A stretch of 64,000 bases of DNA, from NCBI GenBank assembly GCA_947496535.1, contig CANMDE010000002.1, forward strand, positions 434,001 to 498,000. The letters are read 5' to 3'. Below are positions 34,442-43,196 of this stretch, one piece after another (positions within the stretch are counted from its first letter, which is position 1; every line of letters begins with the position of its first letter). Both the position numbers and the translations under genes were made by a program. This stretch comes from an uncultured Paracoccaceae bacterium. Lineage in GTDB: Bacteria > Pseudomonadota > Alphaproteobacteria > Rhodobacterales > Rhodobacteraceae. The notes under the pieces are model-generated. The model searched no databases. It was not told where the DNA came from and saw only the letters and a list, made by a program, of their open reading frames with translations.

Positions 34442-34776
34442 TCAATCAACTTCGTATCTACGATGTACCACCTCACAATCGCGACCCTTTTCTGAACCGG
34501 TTTCGCGATCATGCCGCCCGGATCATGGCCAACTACGGGTTTCGCATTCAGGCCATGTGGACCAGCGAAACTAATGAAAAACTACAGTTCATTTATCTGC
34601 TGAGCTGGGATGACGAGGCGCAGATGAGAGCGGCCTGGGCCGAATTCACGGATGATCAGGAATGGCAGGACATCAAAGCCGCCACTTCCGCTGCGCACGG
34701 CGAGTTTGTCCTGGAGATCGACGACATTGTGTTGCATCCGACCGACTTTTCCCAAGCCATCGGAAGTGAGCAATGA
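34438..34776 (+). CDS. NIPSNAP-family protein inserted in the phn operon
   Basis: 112 aa from the ATG at 34438, overlapping phnJ by 4 bases; its own stop overlaps phnK by 4 bases. The sequence I-N-Q-L-R-I-Y-D-V-P, then M-W-T-S-E-T-N-E-K-L-Q-F-I-Y-L-L-S-W and D-D-Q-E-W-Q-D-I matches the NIPSNAP ferredoxin-like fold. Family members form dimers of largely unknown function. Translational coupling on both sides shows that it belongs to the operon. A role linked to the C-P lyase complex or to product handling is possible but not established from sequence. Confidence 0.85.
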   Translation: MINQLRIYDVPPHNRDPFLNRFRDHAARIMANYGFRIQAMWTSETNEKLQFIYLLSWDDEAQMRAAWAEFTDDQEWQDIKAATSAAHGEFVLEIDDIVLHPTDFSQAIGSEQ

Positions 34777-35543
34777 CCCCATTGCTTCAGGTCTCTGATG
34801 TATCCAAATTCTACGGCCACCGCATCGGCTGCAAGGATGTGTCGTTTAACCTCTACCCCGGTGAGGTCATGGGCATCGTCGGCGAAAGCGGCTCTGGCAA
34901 GTCGACGCTGCTCAATTGCCTTGCGGGTCATCTGACCCCGGACACCGGCGCGGTTCAGTTCGACACCCGCACCGACGGGCTGCGCGATACTGTCACCATG
35001 TCGGAACCAGAGCGCCGGATGCTGTCGCGCACTGATTGGGCCTTTGTCCATCAACATGCATGCGACGGGCTGCGCATGAATGTCAGTGCGGGCGGCAACG
35101 TAGGTGAACGGCTGATGGCTGTGAATGCCCGCCACTATGGCGATATCCGTGACAAGGCCACCGACTGGCTCGGCCGGGTTGAAATTAGCGCCGACCGCAT
35201 CGATGACCGCCCGACCGCGTTTTCAGGCGGGATGCAGCAGCGCCTGCAAATCGCACGCAATCTGGTGACTGGGCCACGTTTGGTCTTCATGGACGAACCG
35301 ACCGGCGGGCTTGATGTGAGCGTACAGGCCCGGCTTCTGGACCTGCTGCGCGGGCTGGTCCGCGAGATGAACCTGAGTGCGATTATCGTCACCCACGACC
35401 TTGCTGTGGTGCGTCTTCTGGCGGATCGGCTGATGGTCATGAAGGACGGCCACGTCGTTGAAACCGGGCTGACCGATCAGGTTCTCGACGATCCGCAGCA
35501 CGCCTATACCCAGCTTCTTGTTTCTTCCGTTTTGCAGGTCTGA
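34773..35543 (+). CDS. phnK: C-P lyase ATPase subunit PhnK
   Basis: 256 aa ABC-type ATPase that binds the C-P lyase core rather than membrane permeases. Walker A is G-E-S-G-S-G-K-S-T, the signature F-S-G-G-M-Q-Q-R, and Walker B L-V-F-M-D-E-P-T-G-G-L-D, followed by T-H-D-L-A-V-V-R-L-L. The D-W-A-F-V-H-Q-H Q-loop context is typical of PhnK. The start overlaps the NIPSNAP stop and phnL follows 4 bases after the stop. Confidence 0.94.
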   Translation: MTPLLQVSDVSKFYGHRIGCKDVSFNLYPGEVMGIVGESGSGKSTLLNCLAGHLTPDTGAVQFDTRTDGLRDTVTMSEPERRMLSRTDWAFVHQHACDGLRMNVSAGGNVGERLMAVNARHYGDIRDKATDWLGRVEISADRIDDRPTAFSGGMQQRLQIARNLVTGPRLVFMDEPTGGLDVSVQARLLDLLRGLVREMNLSAIIVTHDLAVVRLLADRLMVMKDGHVVETGLTDQVLDDPQHAYTQLLVSSVLQV

Positions 35544-35547
35544 CGCC

Positions 35548-36231
35548 ATGATCCATGTCGAAAACGTCTCAAAATCCTTCACGCTGCATAACCAGGGGGC
35601 CGCAGTGATCCCGGTGATGCAAAGCGCATCGCTGTCCGTTCAGCCGGGCGAATGTGTGGCACTGGTTGGCGAATCTGGCGCTGGAAAGTCGACGCTGATG
35701 CGGATGATCTACGGCAATTATCTTGCGGCAGCGGGGCGGCTTATGGTTGGCGACGTGGATGTCGCACAGGCCCAACCACGCGAGATTTTGCAGCTGCGCA
35801 AGCATACGCTGGGTTATGTCAGTCAGTTCTTGCGTGTTGTTCCGCGTGTTCCGACCCTTGATGTGGTGGCAGAACCTTTGTTGACCACCGGAACGCCCTT
35901 GGATCAGGCACATGCGCAGGCTGAAATTTTGCTGGCCCGGCTGAACATCCCCAAGCGACTCTGGTCGCTTAGCCCGACCACTTTTTCGGGGGGAGAGCAG
36001 CAGCGGGTCAATATCGCCCGGGGTTTTGCCTATCCCTATCCGGCGCTTTTGCTGGACGAACCCACTGCAAGTCTTGATCCCACAAACCGCGCGACCGTGC
36101 TGGACATGATCCAAGAGGCAAAAGCGCGTGGTGCCGCCATCATCGGGATTTTCCATGATGCGGCGGCGCGCGATGTCATCTGCGACCGGTCCTTGGATGT
36201 GACTGAATTCACACCAAAGGCAGCAGCATGA
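35548..36231 (+). CDS. phnL: C-P lyase ATPase subunit PhnL
   Basis: 227 aa ABC-type ATPase from the ATG at 35548, 4 bases after phnK. Walker A is G-E-S-G-A-G-K-S-T, the signature F-S-G-G-E-Q-Q-R-V-N-I-A-R, and Walker B A-L-L-L-D-E-P-T-A-S-L-D. PhnL works with PhnGHI in transferring phosphonate to the ribose C1 of ATP. Its stop overlaps phnN by 4 bases. Shorter and more divergent than PhnK, as usual. Confidence 0.94.
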   Translation: MIHVENVSKSFTLHNQGAAVIPVMQSASLSVQPGECVALVGESGAGKSTLMRMIYGNYLAAAGRLMVGDVDVAQAQPREILQLRKHTLGYVSQFLRVVPRVPTLDVVAEPLLTTGTPLDQAHAQAEILLARLNIPKRLWSLSPTTFSGGEQQRVNIARGFAYPYPALLLDEPTASLDPTNRATVLDMIQEAKARGAAIIGIFHDAAARDVICDRSLDVTEFTPKAAA

Positions 36232-36776
36232 GCGGTCGTTTCATCGCCGTTGTGGGCCCATCGGGTGTGGGCAAGGATACCGTCATGCGCGCACTGGCCG
36301 CTGCCGAACCCCGGCTGGAATGCGTCCGGCGCACGATCACCCGTCCCGGTGACGCAGGCGGTGAGGATTTCGACGGCGTGTCACAAGAAACATTCGCGCA
36401 GATGGAACTGGCCGGTGATTTTGCGTTGTCATGGACGGCGCATGGCCTGCAATACGGGATACCGGCGACGGTTCACGCCCGTTTGGCCGCTGGTGCAGAC
36501 ATGCTCGCCAATCTGTCCCGCGCAATGCTTGCCACGGCCGCCGACCGGTTTCCGGGGATAGAGGTTATCTGGCTGACTGCCACGAAAGAGGCATTGGCGG
36601 CTCGGCTGTCCTCACGCGGTCGCGAAACATCTGACGAGATAACCAAGCGGCTCGCACGGGCCGAATGCGACATCAGCCCGCCACCCGGCGCACATATTAT
36701 GGACAACAGCGGCCCGCTTGACCGCACGGTCACGACCGTCCTTGCGAGGCTTTACCCGTTGAGCGTGGCGCGATGA
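36228..36776 (+). CDS. phnN: Ribose 1,5-bisphosphate phosphokinase PhnN
   Basis: 182 aa kinase that phosphorylates ribose 1,5-bisphosphate to PRPP, returning C-P lyase product to nucleotide metabolism. The guanylate-kinase-like P-loop is G-P-S-G-V-G-K-D-T near the N-terminus, with R-R-T-I-T-R-P following. The ATG at 36228 overlaps the phnL stop. Its 3' end overlaps the oppositely oriented DUF1045 gene by 25 bases, marking the end of the phnG-phnN run. Confidence 0.93.
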   Translation: MSGRFIAVVGPSGVGKDTVMRALAAAEPRLECVRRTITRPGDAGGEDFDGVSQETFAQMELAGDFALSWTAHGLQYGIPATVHARLAAGADMLANLSRAMLATAADRFPGIEVIWLTATKEALAARLSSRGRETSDEITKRLARAECDISPPPGAHIMDNSGPLDRTVTTVLARLYPLSVAR

Positions 36777-37420
36777 AGCAGATGGAACATCCCGTCTTCG
36801 TCCTCGCCCATGACCGAAATCGCGTCGATGATCATTGGATCAGGCAAATTCGGGGTCACAAGCGGTTGAACACGTGCCGCCAAGTCGGTCGCGGTCACTT
36901 CGTCCACCGGTCCGGACAGGGTCATGTGGAAACGAAAATCATCAAAGACATAGGGATATCCCCAATCCAACATCTGAGCGTCCTGACGAGGGGTCAGCCC
37001 GGTCCTGCGTCGACGTGTGATATAACCATCAGTCAGCGGCGCGCGGAACGTATCAAAACCTTGCACGACCGACTTTGCGAGCCCTTGCAGTTCAGCGGAC
37101 GGTTCAACGGGACGCAACGCAACAAAGCTACCCATCGATTGCACGCTAAGGCCCGCCAGCGCCACAGATGCCCGCACCGCCGCAAAATCATCGGCGGCAG
37201 CGATCAACGCCGCCTCGTCCTGTACCGCGGCAAGATAAAACGGCGCTTTCAGGGTGGCGTGAAACCCGTATTTCTGCGGCTGCTTTATCAGGTCCGTGTC
37301 CAACCCAGCAGGATGCGCGACCTCACACCCGGCAGCAGAATCCCACCCCAGCCAACTTGCGCCGAAATCAGCAAAGGCACCTGGCGGCGGCGTATAGAAA
37401 ATCGCATATCTTTCAAACAT
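36752..37420 (-). CDS. DUF1045 phosphonate-associated 2H phosphoesterase-like protein
   Basis: 222 aa from the ATG at 37420; the longer frame to 37501 would overlap phnM. Two H-x-T-L type motifs, F-H-A-T-L-K-A-P-F and F-H-M-T-L-S-G-P, are the catalytic pair of the 2H phosphoesterase superfamily. DUF1045 genes are regular companions of alphaproteobacterial phn operons. No phnP (cyclic ribose phosphate phosphodiesterase) is present in this window, and a 2H enzyme could open the 1,2-cyclic phosphate made by PhnJ. That role is inference. It lies between phnN and phnM but on the opposite strand. Confidence 0.88.
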   Translation of the reverse strand: MFERYAIFYTPPPGAFADFGASWLGWDSAAGCEVAHPAGLDTDLIKQPQKYGFHATLKAPFYLAAVQDEAALIAAADDFAAVRASVALAGLSVQSMGSFVALRPVEPSAELQGLAKSVVQGFDTFRAPLTDGYITRRRRTGLTPRQDAQMLDWGYPYVFDDFRFHMTLSGPVDEVTATDLAARVQPLVTPNLPDPMIIDAISVMGEDEDGMFHLLHRATLNG

Positions 37421-37470
37421 ATGGCCCGAACCTTTTTCATCAGCCTTTGCCAACCAGACGTGACACCGAC

Positions 37471-38616
37471 ATGACACAAGAAACCATCCTCGCCAATGCA
37501 CGCCTGATCCTGTCGGATGAGGTTGTGACCGGCTCGCTGTGTTGGAAAGACGGCATAATCACCGCGTTGGATAGCGGTACTACCGTCCCGTCCGGCGCGA
37601 CCGATCTGGGCGGCGACTATCTGGCGCCCGGACTGGTTGAGTTGCATACCGACAACCTCGAACGCCACATCTCTCCACGTCCTAAGGTGAACTGGCCGCA
37701 TCGCGCAGCAATCGTTGCCCATGACCGGGAACTCGCAGGGACCGGCATCACTACTGTTTTTGATGCAATCCGCGTCGGGTCCATCGTGTCGGATGGCGGC
37801 AAGCGTTACGGCAAATACGCGCGACAAATGGCGGATGAAATCCTGTCCATGCGCGATTCCGGTGCGCTGCGTATCAGCCACCACATCCATCTGCGGGCAG
37901 AGATGTGTTCAGAAACCCTCGCCGATGAACTCGCCGAGTTCGGACCAGAGGATCGCGTTGGTATCGTTTCGATGATGGACCACACGCCGGGACAGCGTCA
38001 GTTCAGCGATATGGCCAAATACAAGGACTATGTCTGCGGGAAGCACGGCCTCGATCCCGCTGCCTTTGAGGATTACGTGCATTTTCTCTACGGACTTCAG
38101 ACAACCTATAGCTCCAAACATCAGGCCGCCACAGTTGCCGCCGCGAACCATTATGGCGCGACGCTGGCCAGCCATGATGATACCACCACCGGGCATGTTG
38201 AAACCAGCCACGAACACGGGGTCACGCTGGCAGAGTTTCCGACCACACTCGAAGCGGCGGACGCTTGCAACGCCAAAGGGATCGCAACCATCATGGGTGC
38301 GCCTAATCTGGTGCGTGGCGGGTCACATTCGGGCAACGTGGCGGCGCTTGAACTTGCCAATCGGGATCGTTTGGACATTCTGTCATCTGATTATGTACCA
38401 GCGGGTTTGCTGATGGCAGCCATACAGCTTGGGCAGATCTGGGACGACTTGCCAAAGGGCATGGCGACGGTCACGGCCAATCCGGCTAAAGCGGTTGGCA
38501 TGACTGACCGAGGGCGGCTGGGTGCAGGCCTGCGCGCCGACCTCATCCGCTTTGCCATGATCGATGGTGTGCCGGTGCTCAAAGGCGCATGGTCTGCCGG
38601 GCAGCAAGTGTCTTGA
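37471..38616 (+). CDS. phnM: Alpha-D-ribose 1-methylphosphonate 5-triphosphate diphosphatase PhnM
   Basis: 381 aa from the ATG at 37471; the upstream extension would overlap the DUF1045 gene. It is the canonical PhnM: L-A-P-G-L-V-E-L-H-T-D-N-L-E-R-H with metal ligands, then H-H-I-H-L-R-A-E, S-H-D-D-T-T, G-A-P-N-L-V-R-G-G-S-H-S-G-N and L-S-S-D-Y-V-P. It removes pyrophosphate from the ribosyl alkylphosphonate triphosphate before PhnJ acts. Divergent from the DUF1045 gene with only 50 bases between starts, so it likely has its own promoter there. It ends 3 bases before the convergent pcaB. Confidence 0.94.
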   Translation: MTQETILANARLILSDEVVTGSLCWKDGIITALDSGTTVPSGATDLGGDYLAPGLVELHTDNLERHISPRPKVNWPHRAAIVAHDRELAGTGITTVFDAIRVGSIVSDGGKRYGKYARQMADEILSMRDSGALRISHHIHLRAEMCSETLADELAEFGPEDRVGIVSMMDHTPGQRQFSDMAKYKDYVCGKHGLDPAAFEDYVHFLYGLQTTYSSKHQAATVAAANHYGATLASHDDTTTGHVETSHEHGVTLAEFPTTLEAADACNAKGIATIMGAPNLVRGGSHSGNVAALELANRDRLDILSSDYVPAGLLMAAIQLGQIWDDLPKGMATVTANPAKAVGMTDRGRLGAGLRADLIRFAMIDGVPVLKGAWSAGQQVS

Positions 38617-38619
38617 AGG

Positions 38620-39657
38620 TCAGCCCCAACTGATCTGACGAAGCGCCTTGGTCGTCGCCGATAAGCTGCGACCGGTACATCGGAGCATATTGGGCAGGAT
38701 CATCCATTCCAGCGCCCATGCGCTTCCTGACCTTTCCTGTTCATGGATCAGGGCGTGGTGCATGCCACTGACCTGAACCGCATTGTAACGGGCCAGTGTC
38801 ACAAGCAGTTCGGCCAGAACAGGGTTGTTTTTGTGCGGCATGGCAGAGGACGTACCACCACCAGAGACAGTAATCTCACCGGATTGGGCAAGCAGGGCGA
38901 TATCCTGGCCGACCTTGCCACAACTGCCCGACACCCGCGCCAGCCAACCTGCCAGATCGGCCAAGCCAGATCGATCCGCGTGCCAGGCATGGCCCGGGTC
39001 GCGCAAACCCAGCGTTTTGGCAAAAGCAGGCCCGATTGCCGCAGGATAGCCCGGGTCGCGCACGCCGACCGGACCGCCCCATTGAATGACCCGCAACTCT
39101 TCGGCCAGACGATCAAGTGCGGCCAGATGCGCGGTGAAGGGATGTTGCCACACATCTACCTTTTGGCTGGCGTGAACGGACAAAGCAGGCTGCATTCTTG
39201 TATGCGCCATCAGGGCCCGGTCACCGCTATGGGTTCGTAATTCCGCAAACGCTTCGTCGAAGTCTTTCAAACGGGCGCGATAAATCTCAAAAACCTGCTG
39301 CAAAGCCAGCATCAGCGCCGTATCGATCACGTCCTGCGATGTCAGCCCGTGATGGATCACATCCCGCTGGGCCGCATCAGCCTGATCCCGCAACGCCCTG
39401 ACCAATTGCGGGACAGGCAGCCCATCCCGCGCCACGCCATCGCGCAGATCGGCGATATCAATCTGGCAGGCGTCAATGTAATCTGCGGCAGCCACGCATA
39501 TCTCAGCGTCCGCAAAACCGGTTTCGCCCAAGGCCAGCGTCCAAGCCCGTTCGATCTGTTTCATCCGGGCCAGCTCTGCCTCGGCAGACAAGACCGCAGC
39601 GATATCGGGATCATCAAAAAGCCCGCCAAGCCAAGGATGCGAAAACGGATCAGTCAT
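38620..39657 (-). CDS. pcaB: 3-carboxy-cis,cis-muconate cycloisomerase
   Basis: 345 aa fumarase/aspartase-superfamily enzyme of the protocatechuate branch, converting 3-carboxy-cis,cis-muconate to 4-carboxymuconolactone. The signature loop G-G-T-S-S-A-M-P-H-K-N-N-P (about residues 265-277) and H-x-G-L-T-S-Q-D-V-I-D are clear. Somewhat short for the family, which can reach 450 aa, but alphaproteobacterial PcaB proteins near this length are known. It is downstream of pobA on the same strand and far from pcaCHG at 56832, so the pathway is split within this region. Confidence 0.92.
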   Translation of the reverse strand: MTDPFSHPWLGGLFDDPDIAAVLSAEAELARMKQIERAWTLALGETGFADAEICVAAADYIDACQIDIADLRDGVARDGLPVPQLVRALRDQADAAQRDVIHHGLTSQDVIDTALMLALQQVFEIYRARLKDFDEAFAELRTHSGDRALMAHTRMQPALSVHASQKVDVWQHPFTAHLAALDRLAEELRVIQWGGPVGVRDPGYPAAIGPAFAKTLGLRDPGHAWHADRSGLADLAGWLARVSGSCGKVGQDIALLAQSGEITVSGGGTSSAMPHKNNPVLAELLVTLARYNAVQVSGMHHALIHEQERSGSAWALEWMILPNMLRCTGRSLSATTKALRQISWG

Positions 39658-39730
39658 CTGTCATCGGATTGAAATGCCATAACATCCACGCACCATATCT
39701 TTTTCTTCTCATGACGCCAGCACAGCAAAC

Positions 39731-40918
39731 CTATGGGTCAAGCGGAAGCCCGACGTAATTCTCGGCAATGGCCCGGGAAGCAGCCTCGGATTGGGTGACA
39801 TACTCAAACTCCGCGCGCTGCATCTTTTTCTCAAATGGGGTGTTGTCAGGGAACTGATGCATCAGGTTCGACATCTGCCACGAGAACCGTTCAACCTTCC
39901 AGACCCGCGACAAAACCGTTTGTGAATAGGTATTGATATAGCGGGTGTCATTGCGCTGGTAACGCTCGATCAACGCGCGCGACAGGATGCGAATATCGGC
40001 CACGGCAAGGTTCAAGCCCTTGGCACCCGTCGGCGGCACGATATGAGCCGCATCACCCGCCAGAAACAGGTTCCCATAGCGCATCGGCTCGGCCACGAAA
40101 GACCGCAGCGGCGCGATGCTCTTCTCAAACGAGGGGCCAGTCTGAAGATGTGCGGCAGTCTCGGGGCCGATCCGCATGCGCAGTTCTTCCCAGAAACGAT
40201 CATCCGGCCAGTCAGCGACATCATCATCGATGCCGCATTGCACGTAATATCGGCTGCGGGTCTCGGACCGCATGGAACACAGCGCAAAGCCACGATCATG
40301 ATTGGCGTAGATCAGTTCATCGCTGACCGGTGGGCGTTCGGTCAAGACGCCCAGCCACCCAAATGGATAAATGCGTTCATAGGTTTTCAGGATGTCCGCA
40401 GGAATAGCGTTGCGGGATACACCATGAAAGCCATCACAACCCGCCACATAGTCACAAAAGACTGTAACCGGCTCACCATCATGCATGAAATGAACTTGCG
40501 GTCGGTCGGTCGTCAGATCAGCCGGAACAACATCGGCGACATCAAAGAAAAAGCGCCCGCCTTCGGCAATTCGCTTTGCGAACAAATCCTTGGTCACTTC
40601 GGTCTGGCCATAGACCGTGACCGTCTTGCCGGTCAGGGCGCGCAGATTGATCCGATGCCGAATACCATCAAAAGCAAGGTCAAACCCATCATGCACCAAC
40701 CCCTCGCGATGCAGACGATCCGCGACGCCCGCGTCTTCCATCGCTTTGACGGTGCCCTGCTCCAACACTCCGGCACGAATGCGACTTTCGATATGTGCGC
40801 GGTTCTGGCGGTCGATCACAATGGTATCGATGCCTGCATTCGACAACATCTGCGATAACAGCAAACCTGCGGGACCGGACCCGATGATACAGACAGAGGT
40901 AGTAAGGGCTTTGGTCAT
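39731..40918 (-). CDS. pobA: 4-hydroxybenzoate 3-monooxygenase
   Basis: 395 aa FAD enzyme hydroxylating 4-hydroxybenzoate to protocatechuate with NADPH. The FAD motif I-I-G-S-G-P-A-G-L is at residues 11-19; R-I-R-A-G-V-L-E-Q-G-T, Y-G-Q-T-E-V-T, the D-G motif in A-G-C-D-G-F-H-G and L-F-L-A-G-D-A-A-H-I-V-P-P-T-G-A-K-G match PobA. It precedes pcaB on the same strand. Its product, 3,4-dihydroxybenzoate, is also the catechol unit made by AsbF for the siderophore. No PobR-type regulator is adjacent. Confidence 0.95.
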   Translation of the reverse strand: MTKALTTSVCIIGSGPAGLLLSQMLSNAGIDTIVIDRQNRAHIESRIRAGVLEQGTVKAMEDAGVADRLHREGLVHDGFDLAFDGIRHRINLRALTGKTVTVYGQTEVTKDLFAKRIAEGGRFFFDVADVVPADLTTDRPQVHFMHDGEPVTVFCDYVAGCDGFHGVSRNAIPADILKTYERIYPFGWLGVLTERPPVSDELIYANHDRGFALCSMRSETRSRYYVQCGIDDDVADWPDDRFWEELRMRIGPETAAHLQTGPSFEKSIAPLRSFVAEPMRYGNLFLAGDAAHIVPPTGAKGLNLAVADIRILSRALIERYQRNDTRYINTYSQTVLSRVWKVERFSWQMSNLMHQFPDNTPFEKKMQRAEFEYVTQSEAASRAIAENYVGLPLDP

Positions 40919-41246
40919 CGAAGGATCTGGTCACTCATCTGCGAACATCAGAGCGATCTTAATCTGACATGCAAAGGATGACCTAATACATTTTCGGCAA
41001 GGCAAAACGTTCGTCCCACGGCTAACCAGTTCTCAGCATTGATGGACACCAAGCCGCATTAAAAACACATGATACCGCGGCCGTTTTTCTACGAAGCTGG
41101 CGGTCAAATTTAGCAGAACAAAGTTCTCCTATGCGGGCAAACCAGACCTTCGCCCCGCTTGCACGAACGGCCGCTTTGGTGCGCGGCATAGGTTCTGGCT
41201 CACCTGATGTATTGTGCATGTCGACACCAACGGCGATGCTGCAAAG
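40919..41246. other. Non-coding divergent promoter region of pobA and an MFS gene
   Basis: No gene is supported. Promoters for pobA (minus) and the MFS gene (plus) should lie here, but I do not recognise clear elements. GCACGAACGGCCGCTTTG at 41161-41178 resembles motifs at 26553 and 42556, suggesting a dispersed intergenic relic. Confidence 0.4.
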
Positions 41247-42536
41247 ATGGCCACCGAAATCGAGTTCTCTTTCGCAGCACTGAATGAGTCAGCGCGACGG
41301 CACGTTCGCGTGTTTCAGTTACACCAGTCCCTTGACCGTTTTGCGATGGGACTGACAGTCGCCGTTGTTGCTCTGGCATTGACCGACCGTGGCATGGACC
41401 TCTTTCAAATCTCGCTTCTCTTCGGGGTCTACTCGCTCACGACGATGGCGATGGAGCTGCCGTTTGGTGGCCTTGCCGACAGCATTGGCCGCAAGCCGGT
41501 CTTTTTGACGGCGGTCGTCGCCAGCTTGATTTCGCTCGCGCTCTTTCTCTCGACGCGTGATTTCTATGTTCTGGTGCTTTCATTTGCATTCATCGGTTTT
41601 GGACGCGCGCTCAGGTCAGGCACGCTTGATGCGTGGTTTGTCGAAACTTTCAAGGCCCTCGCGCCTAATGTGGATGTCCAGCCCGCACTGGCCAAAGCGC
41701 AATGGGCTAACGCCGTAGGGTTGGCCATTGGCGCCATCTTGGGAGGTCTTCTGCCCGATATTCTGGGCGAGGTCGCGAAAAGCCTTGGGTTCAGCATCTA
41801 TGATGTGTCCTACGTGGCAAGCTTCTGTGTGATGTTGGGCGTGTTTGTTTTCACGATGTTGGCCATTGTCGAAAAACCGCGTCCGATGAACGTCACTGCT
41901 CTCGTGCACGGCTTCGCTAATGTCCCGGCGGTGATAAAGGACGCGAGCCTTTTGGCTCTTAAACATCCCGCTCTGTCGATACTTCTGGCAGCGTTGGCGT
42001 TCTTTCTGATGGCAACCAACCCTGTCGAAGTGATCTGGCCAACCCATGCAAAACCCATGTTGGATGAGGGTTACGCAAACACCGTCATCGGTGTCGTCAC
42101 TGCCACCTATTTCTTCTCCATCGCTTTCGGCGCATCTCTGTCTGCGCACATCAGCCGGATCTTCAAGCGGCGGCACGCCATGACACTGGCGGCGACCTTT
42201 GCTTGCTTGGCAGGCGCTCAGATCGCATTGGCGTTGCAAGGCAGTATCATCGGCTTTGTGACGGTATTCGTCCTGTATTCTGTGATCCTTGGTGTCAGCG
42301 AAACACCGGCCAGCAGCATTCTGCATCGCTGTGTAGAAGACCGTCAGCGGTCCACCATGCTATCTCTGAGATCGCTAATACAACAGTTGGGGGGCGCATT
42401 GGGTCTGGTGTTGGCCGGAGCTGTCGCTGAAATTTACTCTACACCTATCGCTTGGATTGTCGGTGCGGTGTTTCTGTTCATTTCAGTGATACTTATCTTG
42501 GTGTTGGTCAGACGACTGGCCGTAGAAGCCGAATAG
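41247..42536 (+). CDS. Major facilitator superfamily transporter
   Basis: 429 aa from the ATG at 41247; a GTG at 41214 would add 11 residues and neither has a strong ribosome site. About 12 membrane helices are visible. The MFS motif-A region reads F-G-G-L-A-D-S-I-G-R-K-P between helices 2 and 3. A central loop of polar residues separates the two halves. The substrate cannot be named; drug or metabolite efflux is common in this type. Its neighbours (pobA behind, a VOC protein ahead) give little guidance. Confidence 0.85.
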   Translation: MATEIEFSFAALNESARRHVRVFQLHQSLDRFAMGLTVAVVALALTDRGMDLFQISLLFGVYSLTTMAMELPFGGLADSIGRKPVFLTAVVASLISLALFLSTRDFYVLVLSFAFIGFGRALRSGTLDAWFVETFKALAPNVDVQPALAKAQWANAVGLAIGAILGGLLPDILGEVAKSLGFSIYDVSYVASFCVMLGVFVFTMLAIVEKPRPMNVTALVHGFANVPAVIKDASLLALKHPALSILLAALAFFLMATNPVEVIWPTHAKPMLDEGYANTVIGVVTATYFFSIAFGASLSAHISRIFKRRHAMTLAATFACLAGAQIALALQGSIIGFVTVFVLYSVILGVSETPASSILHRCVEDRQRSTMLSLRSLIQQLGGALGLVLAGAVAEIYSTPIAWIVGAVFLFISVILILVLVRRLAVEAE

Positions 42537-42539
42537 CTG

Positions 42540-42621
42540 ACATTTGCTGCGATACCCACGAACGGCTGCTTTACTACTTTTTCTCGTTTTGGGTCAGTTT
42601 GTGACGTAAAAGTCAAAGTCA
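42540..42621 (+). repeat. Intergenic repeat, copy B
   Basis: This copy starts at the last base of the MFS gap with ACATTTGCTGCGAT (42540-42553). It continues through CCACGAACGGCTGCTTTA (42556-42573) and the second block CTCGTTTT, GGGTCAG, TTGT, CGTAAA at 42583-42621. Both outer blocks match 19197-19321 in the same orientation. It is shorter than copy A. The remaining bases to the VOC gene at 42744 show nothing I can name. Confidence 0.45.
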
Positions 42622-42743
42622 TCTGACGTTTTACAGCTTTGGAGATCAACAAGGGGTCGTATATTGAGCCGAATTCTATGTTGGTTCACAACAATGTGGT
42701 AGTCTCGTTTGAATGACCAAACTTGCAGAAAGAAACACGAAGC

Positions 42744-43160
42744 ATGATTGCCTACGTCACTGTTGGTGCGGATGACATCGCGAGCGCAAAACGGTTTTAC
42801 TCCGCGTTCCTACCAGCCTTTGGTTACGAACTGGAGGAAGGGCCCGCGGGACTAAGTTACGCGCTACCCGTACAAACGGGTCAGCCCCCCGTTTTGCCTG
42901 ACTTTTACGTTAAACCAACTTTCGATGGGCGTCCGGCCTCGGCTGGCAACGGTTCAATGGTCGCATTCGAGGCCCGAAATCAAAAGCAGGTTCGCGATCT
43001 TCACGCCGCCGCGCTTCTCGTGGGCGGTTCAGACGAGGGCCAGCCGGGTTTCCGAGCTTCTTATGGACCTCACTTCTATGTCGGCTACCTTCGTGATCCG
43101 CAAGGCAACAAGATCGCACTTTTCTCCAGTGATCCAAACGAGCCGGGACGAGACGGATAG
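42744..43160 (+). CDS. VOC (glyoxalase) family protein
   Basis: 138 aa from the ATG at 42744. M-I-A-Y-V-T-V-G-A-D-D, then K-R-F-Y-S-A-F-L-P-A-F-G-Y and the C-terminal Y-L-R-D-P-Q-G-N-K-I-A-L-F are VOC-superfamily hallmarks. This subgroup includes glyoxalase-like and resistance-like proteins of unknown substrate. It stands alone between the MFS gene and the convergent phn hexapeptide transferase, with a 36-base gap to the latter. Confidence 0.85.
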   Translation: MIAYVTVGADDIASAKRFYSAFLPAFGYELEEGPAGLSYALPVQTGQPPVLPDFYVKPTFDGRPASAGNGSMVAFEARNQKQVRDLHAAALLVGGSDEGQPGFRASYGPHFYVGYLRDPQGNKIALFSSDPNEPGRDG

Positions 43161-43196
43161 CGGGGATTACACGGGCGGCATCACACCCAAAGCCGC

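Noticed and set aside
37168..37470. Long 5' extension of the phnM frame
   Set aside because: It overlaps the DUF1045 gene on the other strand and lacks PhnM similarity; the ATG at 37471 gives the normal protein.
36773..37474. Plus-strand frame opposite the DUF1045 gene
   Set aside because: Low-complexity basic sequence without similarity; the DUF1045 strand carries the 2H motifs.
41022..41219. Short minus-strand frame between pobA and the MFS gene
   Set aside because: No ribosome site, no family and unlike neighbouring codon use; treated as intergenic.
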